From NCBI RefSeq assembly GCF_001544495.1, contig NZ_FCNZ02000001.1:600092-664091 (forward strand): a stretch of DNA of 64,000 bases, written 5' to 3'. The notes below the pieces were generated by a model. It was not told the DNA's origin and ran no database searches. It saw nothing but the letters and a program-made list of their open reading frames with translations. This document shows positions 18,633 through 26,099 of this stretch, one piece after another (the first letter of the stretch is position 1; each line of letters begins with the position of its first letter). The translations under genes and the position numbers were made by a program. The stretch is from Caballeronia telluris (GTDB lineage: Bacteria; Pseudomonadota; Gammaproteobacteria; Burkholderiales; Burkholderiaceae).

Positions 18633-18917
18633 ATGAACAGTCGACACGACAAATGGGCGCCGTCGCCCGCCGCTTCATGGGACGCTGCGACCGTGAGCCT
18701 CGACCGCGCGACACCGCCCGCGGCCTATTTCATCTCCGTGCTGGAACTGGCGACCGGCGAAAAGCTCGGCAACGACGAGCGCCTGCGCGCCGTCGCGATG
18801 CTTGAGGCGCAGTTCGGCTCGGGCCGCCCGCGCACGCTGTCGGAGGCGGTGCGCATTTGCGCGGGTGCGATCGATTCGTCGACGCTGCAGCGCATGGCGC
18901 GCGGAGCCAAAGCGTAG
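18633..18917 (+). CDS. Hypothetical protein
   Basis: 94 residues starting MNSRHDKWAPSPAASWDAAT. It contains a soluble helical stretch, PPAAYFISVLELATGEKLGN, then LRAVAMLEAQFGSGRPRTLS. No family recognised and no signal peptide or membrane segment. Base use resembles the neighbouring genes, which favours a real gene. The ribosome binding site is weak. It ends 50 bp from the convergent phosphatase gene. Confidence 0.5.
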   Translation: MNSRHDKWAPSPAASWDAATVSLDRATPPAAYFISVLELATGEKLGNDERLRAVAMLEAQFGSGRPRTLSEAVRICAGAIDSSTLQRMARGAKA

Positions 18918-18966
18918 ATTCTTCATCAGCGCGTAACAAACGCACGGTTTGCTTAGCTAACCGCGT

Positions 18967-19521
18967 TCAGCACGCTCGCACGCGCAGGCGCCAATGCGCC
19001 TCGCCGCCGACGATCCTGACCGGCGCGAGCGGCTCCAGGTCCATTGCATAGACCGACGCGATCGGCGCGTCCAGCACGCGCGCGAGCATGATCTTGACCA
19101 CGATCGCATGCGTGACGATGACATGCGGCTCGCCGCGCGCATAAAGCTCGAGCCCGCTTATCACGCGTGTCGCAAGCTGCTCGATGCTTTCCCCGCCATG
19201 CGGCGCGCTCGAAGGATCGGACAGCCACGCCGCGAGCCCTTGCGGGTCTTCGTCGTGCACGTCCCGAATCGAACGGCCGTGCCATCGACCGTAGTCGAGA
19301 TCGGCGAACGACAGATCGACCGACGCATCCGCTGAGATCGCGGCCGCCGTTTCCCGCGCCGGCCGCGCCGGCCCCGTGACGACGCGCCGTCCGTTCATCC
19401 CCAGCCGGTTGGCGAGGTCGCTGCAATCGGCCGGATCGATCGGGTCGTCGCGCGAGGGAAAGATGCCCGCTTTCGTCGCGTGCGTCGCGGCGTGGCAGAG
19501 CAGGATCAACTCAGTGTTCAT
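18967..19521 (-). CDS. Histidine phosphatase family protein, CobC-like, altered RHG motif
   Basis: 184 residues, similar in size and layout to alpha-ribazole phosphatase CobC or other histidine phosphatases. The catalytic motif, usually L(V/I)RHGxT, here reads LLCHAAT: His10 is kept but the phosphate-binding Arg is Cys9 and the Gly is Ala11. The other landmarks remain: a pathway-typical DLDYGRWHGRS, GGES and the second catalytic-type His in VIVTHAIVVKIML. It is divergent from the riboswitch-cbtBA unit, which suggests a link to cobalamin metabolism. Whether it is still a phosphatase is uncertain. Confidence 0.7.
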   Translation of the reverse strand: MNTELILLCHAATHATKAGIFPSRDDPIDPADCSDLANRLGMNGRRVVTGPARPARETAAAISADASVDLSFADLDYGRWHGRSIRDVHDEDPQGLAAWLSDPSSAPHGGESIEQLATRVISGLELYARGEPHVIVTHAIVVKIMLARVLDAPIASVYAMDLEPLAPVRIVGGEAHWRLRVRAC

Positions 19522-19579
19522 GTCTGAATCCTCCGTAGACGCTTTACTTTGCCGTCGATCCTCCTAGAATGGCAAGCTT

Positions 19580-19672
19580 GCAGTGCGAGGAAGTCGGTGA
19601 AAACCCGGCACGGTCGCGCCACTGTGAGCGTGTGTGCCGATGCGGCGCGCGCGCGAGTCAGACCCTCGCTGC
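19580..19672 (+). promoter_or_regulatory. Cobalamin riboswitch upstream of cbtBA (short variant)
   Basis: Conserved blocks appear in order: GAGGAAGTCGGTGAAAACCC, ACGGTCGCGCCACTGTGAGC, then GAGTCAGACCCTCGCTGC. The ends pair (GCAG/CTGC and GCGAG/CTCGC, the P1 stem). It is compact compared with the three other copies in this window and resembles the shorter cobalamin aptamers found before cbtB genes. It lies 51 bp upstream of cbtB and probably lowers cobalt transporter expression when B12 is plentiful. Confidence 0.88.
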
Positions 19673-19723
19673 ATTCTTTCCTTCCTCTTGATCTGTTGGG
19701 ACGCGCATTCCCTGGAGAACGAC

Positions 19724-19960
19724 ATGAATCCTCTCGCAGCTTCCGCTCATGGCGGCGCCGCCGTTTCGCCCGCAAACGATGCACCAATACCCATTCCGGT
19801 GCGTGACGTGCTTCCCTGGGCCATCTTCATCGGCCTCATTCTGCTCATCGCGATCTACTTCGTCGGCGCGGAGCAGGGCGCGACTTCCATCTTCTCGGGC
19901 ACGTACATCCACGAATTCGTCCACGACGGGCGCCATCTGCTCGGCTTTCCCTGTCACTGA
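19724..19960 (+). CDS. cbtB: Cobalt transporter subunit CbtB
   Basis: 78 residues with one membrane helix (DVLPWAIFIGLILLIAIYFV) and the family C-terminus IHEFVHDGRHLLGFPCH, whose histidines may bind cobalt. The ATG at 19724 has TGGAGAA just before it. It is 11 bp upstream of cbtA and under a cobalamin riboswitch, the standard arrangement for this predicted cobalt importer. Confidence 0.93.
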   Translation: MNPLAASAHGGAAVSPANDAPIPIPVRDVLPWAIFIGLILLIAIYFVGAEQGATSIFSGTYIHEFVHDGRHLLGFPCH

Positions 19961-19971
19961 GGACGCGCACG

Positions 19972-20742
19972 ATGATTCGCAATCTGTTGATACGCGGCAT
20001 GATCGCGGGATTGATCGCGGGCCTCATCGGCTTCGGGTTTGCGAGGACGTTCGGCGAGCCGCCGGTCGCGCGCGCCATCGCGTTCGAAGCGCAGCACGAG
20101 CATGCGGAACATTCGCACGATCACGCGGCGGCGGGCTCAGCGCACAACCACGGCGATGAAGAGGAACTCGTGAGCCGCGGCACGCAGGCGGGACTCGGGC
20201 TGCTCACCGGCGTCGCGGTGTTCGGCACGGCGCTCGGCGGGCTGTTCTCGCTCGTCTTTGCCTTCGCGTATGGACGCCTCGGCGCGTTGCGCGCACGCGG
20301 CACGTCGGCGTTGCTCGCGCTCTTCGGATTCGTGAGCGTCGCGGTGGTGCCGTTCATCAAGTACCCGCCGAATCCGCCGGCAGTCGGCGATCCGGAGACG
20401 ATCGGCGCACGCACGGCGCTTTTCTTCGGCATGGTCGCGATCTCGATTGCTGCGGCGGTGCTCGCCGTGTGGCTGCAAAAGCGCATGCGCGCGCAGCATG
20501 GCGGTTGGAACGCGACGTTGATCGCGGGCGCCGTGTATATCGTGTTGATCGCGATCGCACAGTTCGTGCTGCCTTCCATCGACGAAGTGCCGGCGGACTT
20601 CTCCGCCTCGCTGCTGTGGAACTTCCGCGTCGCGGCGCTCGGTATTCAGGCGCTGCTCTGGTCGACCCTCGGGTTCGTCTTCGGCGCGCTCGCCGCGCGC
20701 GAGCTGGAACGCGCGCCGTCGCGGCGCGTGGCACACGCTTAA
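19972..20742 (+). CDS. cbtA: Cobalt transporter subunit CbtA
   Basis: 256-residue inner membrane protein with about five to six hydrophobic segments. After the first helix (MIRNLLIRGMIAGLIAGLIG) comes a histidine-rich loop, HEHAEHSHDHAAAG, suited to metal capture. The rest matches CbtA (KYPPNPPAVGDPETI). Together with CbtB it is predicted to bring in cobalt for corrin synthesis. A terminator follows directly. Confidence 0.93.
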   Translation: MIRNLLIRGMIAGLIAGLIGFGFARTFGEPPVARAIAFEAQHEHAEHSHDHAAAGSAHNHGDEEELVSRGTQAGLGLLTGVAVFGTALGGLFSLVFAFAYGRLGALRARGTSALLALFGFVSVAVVPFIKYPPNPPAVGDPETIGARTALFFGMVAISIAAAVLAVWLQKRMRAQHGGWNATLIAGAVYIVLIAIAQFVLPSIDEVPADFSASLLWNFRVAALGIQALLWSTLGFVFGALAARELERAPSRRVAHA

Positions 20743-21035
20743 CGCTCGATCGGCGGGCCGATCGAATCGACAGGCGGCTCGTCGAGCCGCCTTTTTTCAT
20801 GCCGCTCGACGAGCGTATCGAAGAGCGCGAGTTTCGCCGCATCGTCCATCGTCTTCCACGCCTTGATCTCCGCGCGATTCCTGAAGCAGCCTTCGCAGAG
20901 GCCCGTCGGCTGAGCGAGGCGGCACACGTTCGTGCAGGGCGAGCCGATCGGCTGCTGCGATTTCGCGCGCGCGATCGTGAAGGCGAGTTCGAGCGGCGGT
21001 TCTTTTTCGACGATCGTTGCAGGGGTCATTGTCAT
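20739..21035 (-). CDS. DUF1289 domain protein
   Basis: 98 residues with the DUF1289 cysteine pattern GSPCTNVCRL...GLCEGCFRN, four Cys that may hold a metal or cluster, then the family ending region EIKAWKTMDDAAKLALFDTL. The function is not known. It overlaps the cobB stop by 4 bp and so is probably the last gene of the cobA-cobE-cobO-cobB operon. Its end overlaps the cbtA end by 4 bp in convergent orientation. Confidence 0.85.
   Translation of the reverse strand: MTMTPATIVEKEPPLELAFTIARAKSQQPIGSPCTNVCRLAQPTGLCEGCFRNRAEIKAWKTMDDAAKLALFDTLVERHEKRRLDEPPVDSIGPPIER
20773..20797 (+). terminator. Terminator of cbtBA inside the DUF1289 gene
   Basis: GGCGGCTC-GTC-GAGCCGCC (20773-20791) followed by TTTTTT, 31 bp after the cbtA stop on the plus strand. 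The same DNA codes for the C-terminus of the convergent DUF1289 protein. Confidence 0.88.
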
Positions 21036-22330
21036 AGGGGTTCGCCGCGAAAGAGCGCGGCTACGGCAGCCGGATTCGACGGCCAGTAAGCGTGCATGTA
21101 GGTCGCGGTGACCGGTCCGTGCCGGTACAGCGCTTCGCCCGCCGCGCCGGTGGTCGCGTGCGTCGCGGTCAACAGCGGCTGCATCGGCGTGGCGACGCTC
21201 GAATAGTGGAACGTGTGGCCGGTCAGCGTGCCGCGCGACATTTCGATGCGCTGCATAGCGAGCCGCGAAAGGCGCGGCTGCATCGCGGCTTCGCCGGGGA
21301 TGAGGCCGAGCATCGCGTGCTGCGTGCCGTCGAGGGTCTTTAGCGCATCGAGCAGATAAAGCATGCCGCCGCATTCCGCTACAACCGTTCGTCCGCGCTG
21401 CGTGTGCCTCGTGATCGACGCCGCCGTGCGCGCATTGCGCGCGAGCGTCACCGCGTGCAGTTCGGGATAGCCGCCGGGCAGATAAAGCGCGTCGGCATCG
21501 TCGGGCACGGGTTCGTCGGCGAGCGGCGAGAACGTTTGGATGCGCGCGCCCATCGCGTGAAGCAGGTCGAGGTTCGCAGGATAGATGAACGAGAACGCGG
21601 CATCGCGCGCAATGGCGATGCGCATGCCGTCGAGAAGACGCGGCGGGTTATCCAGCGCCTGGTCCTCGAATGCGACCGCGGGCGGCAACGCGTGGAGCGC
21701 AGTGTTCGCGATGGCGTCGGCTGCGCGATCGAGACGCGCGTCCAGATCGGCGATTTCCGCCGCCTGCGTCAGACCGAGATGGCGGTCGGGCAGCGCGATG
21801 CCGGCGGCATTCGACAGGTGCCCGCAATAGCGCAGGCCTTCGGGCAACGCTTCGCCGACCATCTGCGCATGCCGCGCGGACGCCACCTTGTTCGCGAGCA
21901 CGCCATGAAACGGCAACTCGGGACGATAACGCGCGAGCCCGAATGCGACCGCGCCGAAGGTCTGCGCCATGCCGTGCGCGCCGATCACGGCGAGCACCGG
22001 CACGCCGAACGCGATGGCGAGATCCGCGCTGCTCGGCGTGCCGTCGAAGAGACCCATCACGCCTTCGATCAGGATCAGGTCGGCCTCGCGTGCGGCATCG
22101 CTAAGCAACGCGCGGCACGCGTCGATTCCCACCATCCAGAGATGCAGCGAGTAGACGGGCGACCCCGACGCGCGTTCGAGAATCATCGGGTCGAGGAAGT
22201 CGGGACCGGTCTTGAACACGCGCACGCGCAGCCCTTGCCGCGTGTGATGGCGCGCGAGTGCGGCGGTGACGGTCGTCTTGCCTTGATGCGAGGCGGGCGC
22301 GCTGATGAAAAGGGCGGGGCAGGTGTGCAT
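21032..22330 (-). CDS. cobB: Cobyrinate a,c-diamide synthase
   Basis: 432 residues. It amidates the a and c side chains of (hydrogeno)byrinate or cobyrinate using glutamine and ATP. An N-terminal ATPase domain (SAPASHQGKTTVTAALARHH, then FKTGPDFLDP and EGVMGLFDG) is joined to a class I glutamine amidotransferase domain with the nucleophile in VVAECGGMLYLL and a final HYSS/ATYMHAY region. It is 14 bp downstream of cobO, in the cobA operon. Confidence 0.95.
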   Translation of the reverse strand: MHTCPALFISAPASHQGKTTVTAALARHHTRQGLRVRVFKTGPDFLDPMILERASGSPVYSLHLWMVGIDACRALLSDAAREADLILIEGVMGLFDGTPSSADLAIAFGVPVLAVIGAHGMAQTFGAVAFGLARYRPELPFHGVLANKVASARHAQMVGEALPEGLRYCGHLSNAAGIALPDRHLGLTQAAEIADLDARLDRAADAIANTALHALPPAVAFEDQALDNPPRLLDGMRIAIARDAAFSFIYPANLDLLHAMGARIQTFSPLADEPVPDDADALYLPGGYPELHAVTLARNARTAASITRHTQRGRTVVAECGGMLYLLDALKTLDGTQHAMLGLIPGEAAMQPRLSRLAMQRIEMSRGTLTGHTFHYSSVATPMQPLLTATHATTGAAGEALYRHGPVTATYMHAYWPSNPAAVAALFRGEPL

Positions 22331-22344
22331 CGGAACGATCGCCT

Positions 22345-22947
22345 TCAGTACTCGACGCCGCGTTGCGCCTTCACGCCCTGCTCGCGATACGGATGCTTGA
22401 CGAGCCGCATCTCGGTGACGAGATCGGCGGCTTCGATCAGCGCATCGGGCGCATGACGGCCGGTGACGACCACATGCAGCGTCGCGGGCCGCGCGTTCAG
22501 TACGCCGAGCACTTCATCGAGCGGCAGGTATTCGTACTTGAGCACCGTGTTGAGTTCGTCGAGGACGACCATCCGATACTCACCGCTCTTGATCATGTCG
22601 CACGCGGCGTCCCAGCCCTTCCTCGCGGTGGCGATGTCGGCCTCGCGGTTCTGCGTGTTCCAGGTGTAGCCGTCGCCCATCGTGACGAAGTCACAGTTCG
22701 CGATCGCGCCGAGGAAATCGCGCTCGGACGTATGCAGCGCGCCCTTGATGAACTGCACGACGCCGAGCTTCATCCCGTGGCCGAGCACGCGCACGGCCAT
22801 GCCGAACGCGGCCGTCGTCTTGCCCTTGCCATTGCCGGTGTTGACGATCAAAAGACCCTTCTCGTGATCGGCGGCGGCCTGCTTCTTCTCGTGGCCTTCC
22901 TTGCGACGCTGCGTCATGCGCAGGTGCGATTCGGTATCGGTTTTCAT
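22345..22947 (-). CDS. cobO: Cob(I)yrinic acid a,c-diamide adenosyltransferase
   Basis: 200 residues of the CobO/BtuR/CobA(Salmonella) family, attaching the 5'-deoxyadenosyl group to Co(I) corrinoids. The P-loop is NTGNGKGKTTAAFG. Further signatures are GVVQFIKGALHTSE and VVLDELNTVLKYEYLP. The start MKTDTESH overlaps the cobE stop by 4 bp, a translational-coupling arrangement. Confidence 0.95.
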   Translation of the reverse strand: MKTDTESHLRMTQRRKEGHEKKQAAADHEKGLLIVNTGNGKGKTTAAFGMAVRVLGHGMKLGVVQFIKGALHTSERDFLGAIANCDFVTMGDGYTWNTQNREADIATARKGWDAACDMIKSGEYRMVVLDELNTVLKYEYLPLDEVLGVLNARPATLHVVVTGRHAPDALIEAADLVTEMRLVKHPYREQGVKAQRGVEY

Positions 22948-23366
22948 GCGTGGCTCTTCGAATGATGAGATGAGTGATCGGCGGCGATGGCGACGCTCAC
23001 ATCGTCGACGATCGTCTTCGGCACGACGATGCGTCCCTCGTGCGACGCGAGCAGCGCGCACGGTTCGCAGACCCCGCCGACGCCCAGATGCTTGCGGACC
23101 TGCGCGGACGCCGACGCGCGCGTGTCGACGCCTTCGATCTGTTGCGCCGTGAAAAGCTGCAGCGTCAGGCGATGGCGTTCGCAGAACGCGAGCAGCGCGG
23201 CTTCGTCCGACTTGCCTTCGATGCTTGCTACCGCGCGCACGCTGGCGAGCGAACGCGCGCCGGGCGCATCGAGCGCATTGAGTGCAGTCTGCACGGCGGC
23301 TTCGATTTCCTCGACGCTCACGCCGCGCCGGCAGCCGATGCCGAGCACGATGGAAAGTGCCGTCAT
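22944..23366 (-). CDS. cobE: Cobalamin biosynthesis protein CobE (CbiG C-terminal-like)
   Basis: 140 residues matching the CobE/CbiG_C fold: LGIGCRRGVSVEEIEAAV near the N-terminus and IEGKSDEAALLAFCE in the middle. CobE is needed in the aerobic pathway of Pseudomonas-type organisms, but its exact step is not settled. It overlaps cobA and cobO by 4 bp each. The His-rich tail (SSHHSKSH) is not a usual family feature. Confidence 0.9.
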   Translation of the reverse strand: MTALSIVLGIGCRRGVSVEEIEAAVQTALNALDAPGARSLASVRAVASIEGKSDEAALLAFCERHRLTLQLFTAQQIEGVDTRASASAQVRKHLGVGGVCEPCALLASHEGRIVVPKTIVDDVSVAIAADHSSHHSKSHA

Positions 23367-24145
23367 GACGTGCCCGCCATTGCATCGAGCGCGCTTGCGA
23401 TGCCGAGGCCCACCACCGATCCGATCACGACGATGGCGGGCGCGCCGAGCGAGGCCGCCTTGACGGCATCGGGCAGACTCGCGAGCGGCGCACGCAGATG
23501 ACGTTGTTCGGGGCGCGTGGCCGCTTCGATGGCAGCGGCGGGCGTGTGCGGATCAAGGCCGGCCGCGATCAGCGCCGCGACGATGTCGGGGAGCCGCCGC
23601 ATGCCCATATAGATGACGAGCGTCATTTTTGTCGCGGCGAGCGCGGCCCAGTCGGGTTCACGGCTGCCGTCGCCGCTGCCGGCATCCTTGCTCGCGCCGT
23701 GCCCCGTGACGAACACGACGCCCATTGCATGATCGCGATGCGTGAGCGGAATACCGATGGCGGCCGGCGCCGCGATGCCCGCGGTGATGCCGTGGATCAC
23801 GCCGACCTGCACGCCCTCGGCGGCGAGCGCCTGCATTTCCTCGCCGCCGCGCCCGAACACGAACGGATCGCCGCCCTTCAGGCGCGCGACGCGGCGTCCC
23901 GCATGCACGTGCGCGAGCATCAGTTCGAGGATGACGGGCTGCGGTGTCGAAGGCTGGCCGCCGCGCTTGCCCACGTAGGTGATGAGCGCGTCGGAGCGGG
24001 CGAACGAAAGCACGTCTGGGTTGACGAGATCGTCGACGAGCACGACGTCGGCTTCCGACAGCGCCCTGACGGCCTTGAGCGTCATCAGTTCGACGTCGCC
24101 GGGGCCTGCGCCGATCAGGTCGACGCGGCCTTGCGGCGCGGTCAT
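23363..24145 (-). CDS. cobA: Uroporphyrinogen-III C-methyltransferase
   Basis: 260 residues, SAM-dependent. It adds methyl groups at C2 and C7 of uroporphyrinogen III to give precorrin-2, the branch point into cobalamin. Motifs are VDLIGAGPGDVELMTLKA, VYV-type YVGKRGGQPS, RLKGGDPFVFGRGGEE and GVIHGITAGIAAPAAIGIPLTHR (split GVIHGITAG / IPLTHR). There is no CysG dehydrogenase domain. The start MTAPQG at 24145 was preferred to upstream in-frame codons that lie in the riboswitch leader. It is the first gene of the operon. Confidence 0.95.
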   Translation of the reverse strand: MTAPQGRVDLIGAGPGDVELMTLKAVRALSEADVVLVDDLVNPDVLSFARSDALITYVGKRGGQPSTPQPVILELMLAHVHAGRRVARLKGGDPFVFGRGGEEMQALAAEGVQVGVIHGITAGIAAPAAIGIPLTHRDHAMGVVFVTGHGASKDAGSGDGSREPDWAALAATKMTLVIYMGMRRLPDIVAALIAAGLDPHTPAAAIEAATRPEQRHLRAPLASLPDAVKAASLGAPAIVVIGSVVGLGIASALDAMAGTS

Positions 24146-24315
24146 GCGGCACCTCGCCGGTTCGGGCGATGGCGCCATGCAGGTTCCGCACGTTCGCGCG
24201 CGATAGCTGGATTCATGTGATGCGTCTGGGATGCACTGCGCACCGCGGATCCGTCCCTCGCGGACGCGGGCGTTCGGCCGAGGCAACGGTGCGATGCACG
24301 CGTTGCCTGCCACTT

Positions 24316-24526
24316 GCGCTGGCCGGTATCCGGGCTTGCGACCTCACTCCGTTCGCCTTCCCGCTCGTTGCCTCGCAGTGGCCGTGAAAAGAATGCGCGG
24401 CAGGTTGAGCCGCTGGTCGCGTACCGTTGCGGGGACAGCACAGATTGGCACTTGGCCCTGGGGCTATTGTGCTCCTGTTTCCCGTTTGACTATGCGGGCC
24501 TCGACGAGCCGCGCATGAGCACCAGA
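24316..24526 (-). promoter_or_regulatory. Cobalamin riboswitch upstream of cobA
   Basis: Read on the minus strand: TCTGGTGCTC, AAACGGGAAACAGGAG, CTGTCCCCGCAACGGTA (the B12 box core), CCACTGCGAG, GGGAAGGCGAAC and the closing AAGCCCGGATACCGGCC. This is the full-length AdoCbl aptamer order. A leader of about 170 nt separates it from the cobA start; the expression platform was not resolved. Confidence 0.93.
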
Positions 24527-24610
24527 CGCGGGTGGAAAGATAACACAGGAGGGGCGCGGGAAGGGGCGTCCTTTCTTGACGCTCGTGCGCTTGCAGCCTA
24601 GACTTGCTCG

Positions 24611-24885
24611 CATTCTGGTGCTCGCGCGCGTTGCTCTTTCGCGCGCGGTTAAACGGGAAGCAGGAAGCGTCCGGTCCGCCACGGATCGTCGCCAACCTGC
24701 GCTGCCCCCGCAACGGTAAGCGAAAGCCGCACGTCGCGCATCGTATCGATGTCTCGCGCGCGGCCATGCCGGCTTCGGTGCACGTGCGTTCGCCGCATCT
24801 GCATTGCTCCACTGCGCGTTTGTCATGCCCATCGCGCGGGAAGGTGAAGCGGCGTTTTCGTCAGCCCGGATACCGGCCAGACAAC
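24611..24885 (+). promoter_or_regulatory. Cobalamin riboswitch upstream of cobW-cobN
   Basis: Blocks in order: TTCTGGTGCTCGC, AAACGGGAAGCAGGAAG, GCTGCCCCCGCAACGGTAAG, CCACTGCGCG, GCGGGAAGGTGAAG and GTCAGCCCGGATACCGGCC. It is head to head with the cobA riboswitch; only about 85 bp lie between the two aptamers, which must hold both promoters. The variable arm between the B12 box and CCACTG is unusually long. Confidence 0.93.
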
Positions 24886-25000
24886 AGAACGGATCGCCGT
24901 CGCGGGGATGCGGCGCGGTTCAATTCCTCACGATGCCTGGCGCTTTACGAACCACACGTATCGCCACGGCGCAAGCAGCAGAACACTCACGGAGCAACGG

Positions 25001-26095
25001 ATGCAGACGCGCAAAATCCCGGTGACGGTTGTAACCGGCTTTCTCGGCAGCGGCAAGACCACGCTCATGCGGCATATCCTCTCGCACGCCAATGGTCTGC
25101 GCATTGCAGTGATCGTCAACGAGTTCGGCGAGCTTGGCATCGACGGCGAGATTCTCAAAGGCTGCGGCATCGGCTGCGAAGACGAACCGTCGTCGGGCCA
25201 ACGCAATCTCTATGAGCTTGCGAACGGGTGCCTCTGCTGCACCGTGCAGGAAGAGTTCTATCCGGTCATGGAGCAGCTCGTCGAGCGACGCGATACCATC
25301 GATCACGTGCTGATCGAGACGTCCGGGCTCGCATTGCCGAAGCCGCTGGTGCAGGCGTTCAACTGGCCGTCGATCAAGAACGCGTTCACGGTCGATGCGG
25401 TCGTGACGGTCGTCGACGGACCGGCTGCGGCGAGCGGCCAGTTCGCGGCGGACCCGCAAGCCGTCGATGCGCAGCGTCGCGCCGATCCGAATCTCGATCA
25501 CGAATCGCCGCTGCACGAGTTGTTCGAAGACCAGCTAGCGTCGGCCGATCTCGTGATCCTCAACAAGACCGATCTCATCGACGAAGCCGCGCAGGCCAAA
25601 GTGGCAGCGCTGATTCGCGGCGAGATTCCGGCCGAGGTGAAGATCGTGCCCGCGCACATGGGACAGCTCGACCTGCATGCGCTGCTCGGGTTGCAATCCG
25701 CGTCGGAAGACACGATCCACTTGCGCCACGATCACCACGGTTCGCCCGATGAAGAAGGCCACGCCGATCATCATCACGACGACTTCGATTCGGTCGTCGT
25801 GAGCGCGCAGGTCGAGTCGCGCGAGCAGGTCGTCGCGGCGTTGCAGATGCTTGTCGAAGCCAACACGATTTATCGCGTGAAGGGTTTTGCCGCGCTGCCG
25901 GGCGCGCCGATGCGGCTCGTCGTGCAGGGCGTCGGCAAGCGCTTCGACAGTTACTTCGACCGTCGCTGGGAAGCGGGCGAAAAGGCCGAAAAGGGCGAAG
26001 CGAGCCGGTTCGTGCTGATCGGCGAGGATCTCGACCAGCCCGCGTTGCAGGAAGCGCTGACGTCCGCGCTGTCCCGCGTCCCGGCGCAGGCGTAA
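25001..26095 (+). CDS. cobW: Cobalt-related GTPase CobW
   Basis: 364-residue G3E GTPase, a likely cobalt chaperone for the CobN chelatase. It has the P-loop VTGFLGSGKTTLMRH, the switch region VNEFGELGIDGE, the metal-site motif ELANGCLCCTVQEEF (GCLCC) and NKTDL. A His/Asp-rich stretch (RHDHHGSPDEE then HADHHHDDFD, near residues 245-265) may add metal binding. The start MQTRKIPV has CGGAG before it; the longer frame lies in the riboswitch leader. cobN starts 4 bp after the stop. Confidence 0.95.
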   Translation: MQTRKIPVTVVTGFLGSGKTTLMRHILSHANGLRIAVIVNEFGELGIDGEILKGCGIGCEDEPSSGQRNLYELANGCLCCTVQEEFYPVMEQLVERRDTIDHVLIETSGLALPKPLVQAFNWPSIKNAFTVDAVVTVVDGPAAASGQFAADPQAVDAQRRADPNLDHESPLHELFEDQLASADLVILNKTDLIDEAAQAKVAALIRGEIPAEVKIVPAHMGQLDLHALLGLQSASEDTIHLRHDHHGSPDEEGHADHHHDDFDSVVVSAQVESREQVVAALQMLVEANTIYRVKGFAALPGAPMRLVVQGVGKRFDSYFDRRWEAGEKAEKGEASRFVLIGEDLDQPALQEALTSALSRVPAQA

Positions 26096-26099
26096 GGCG

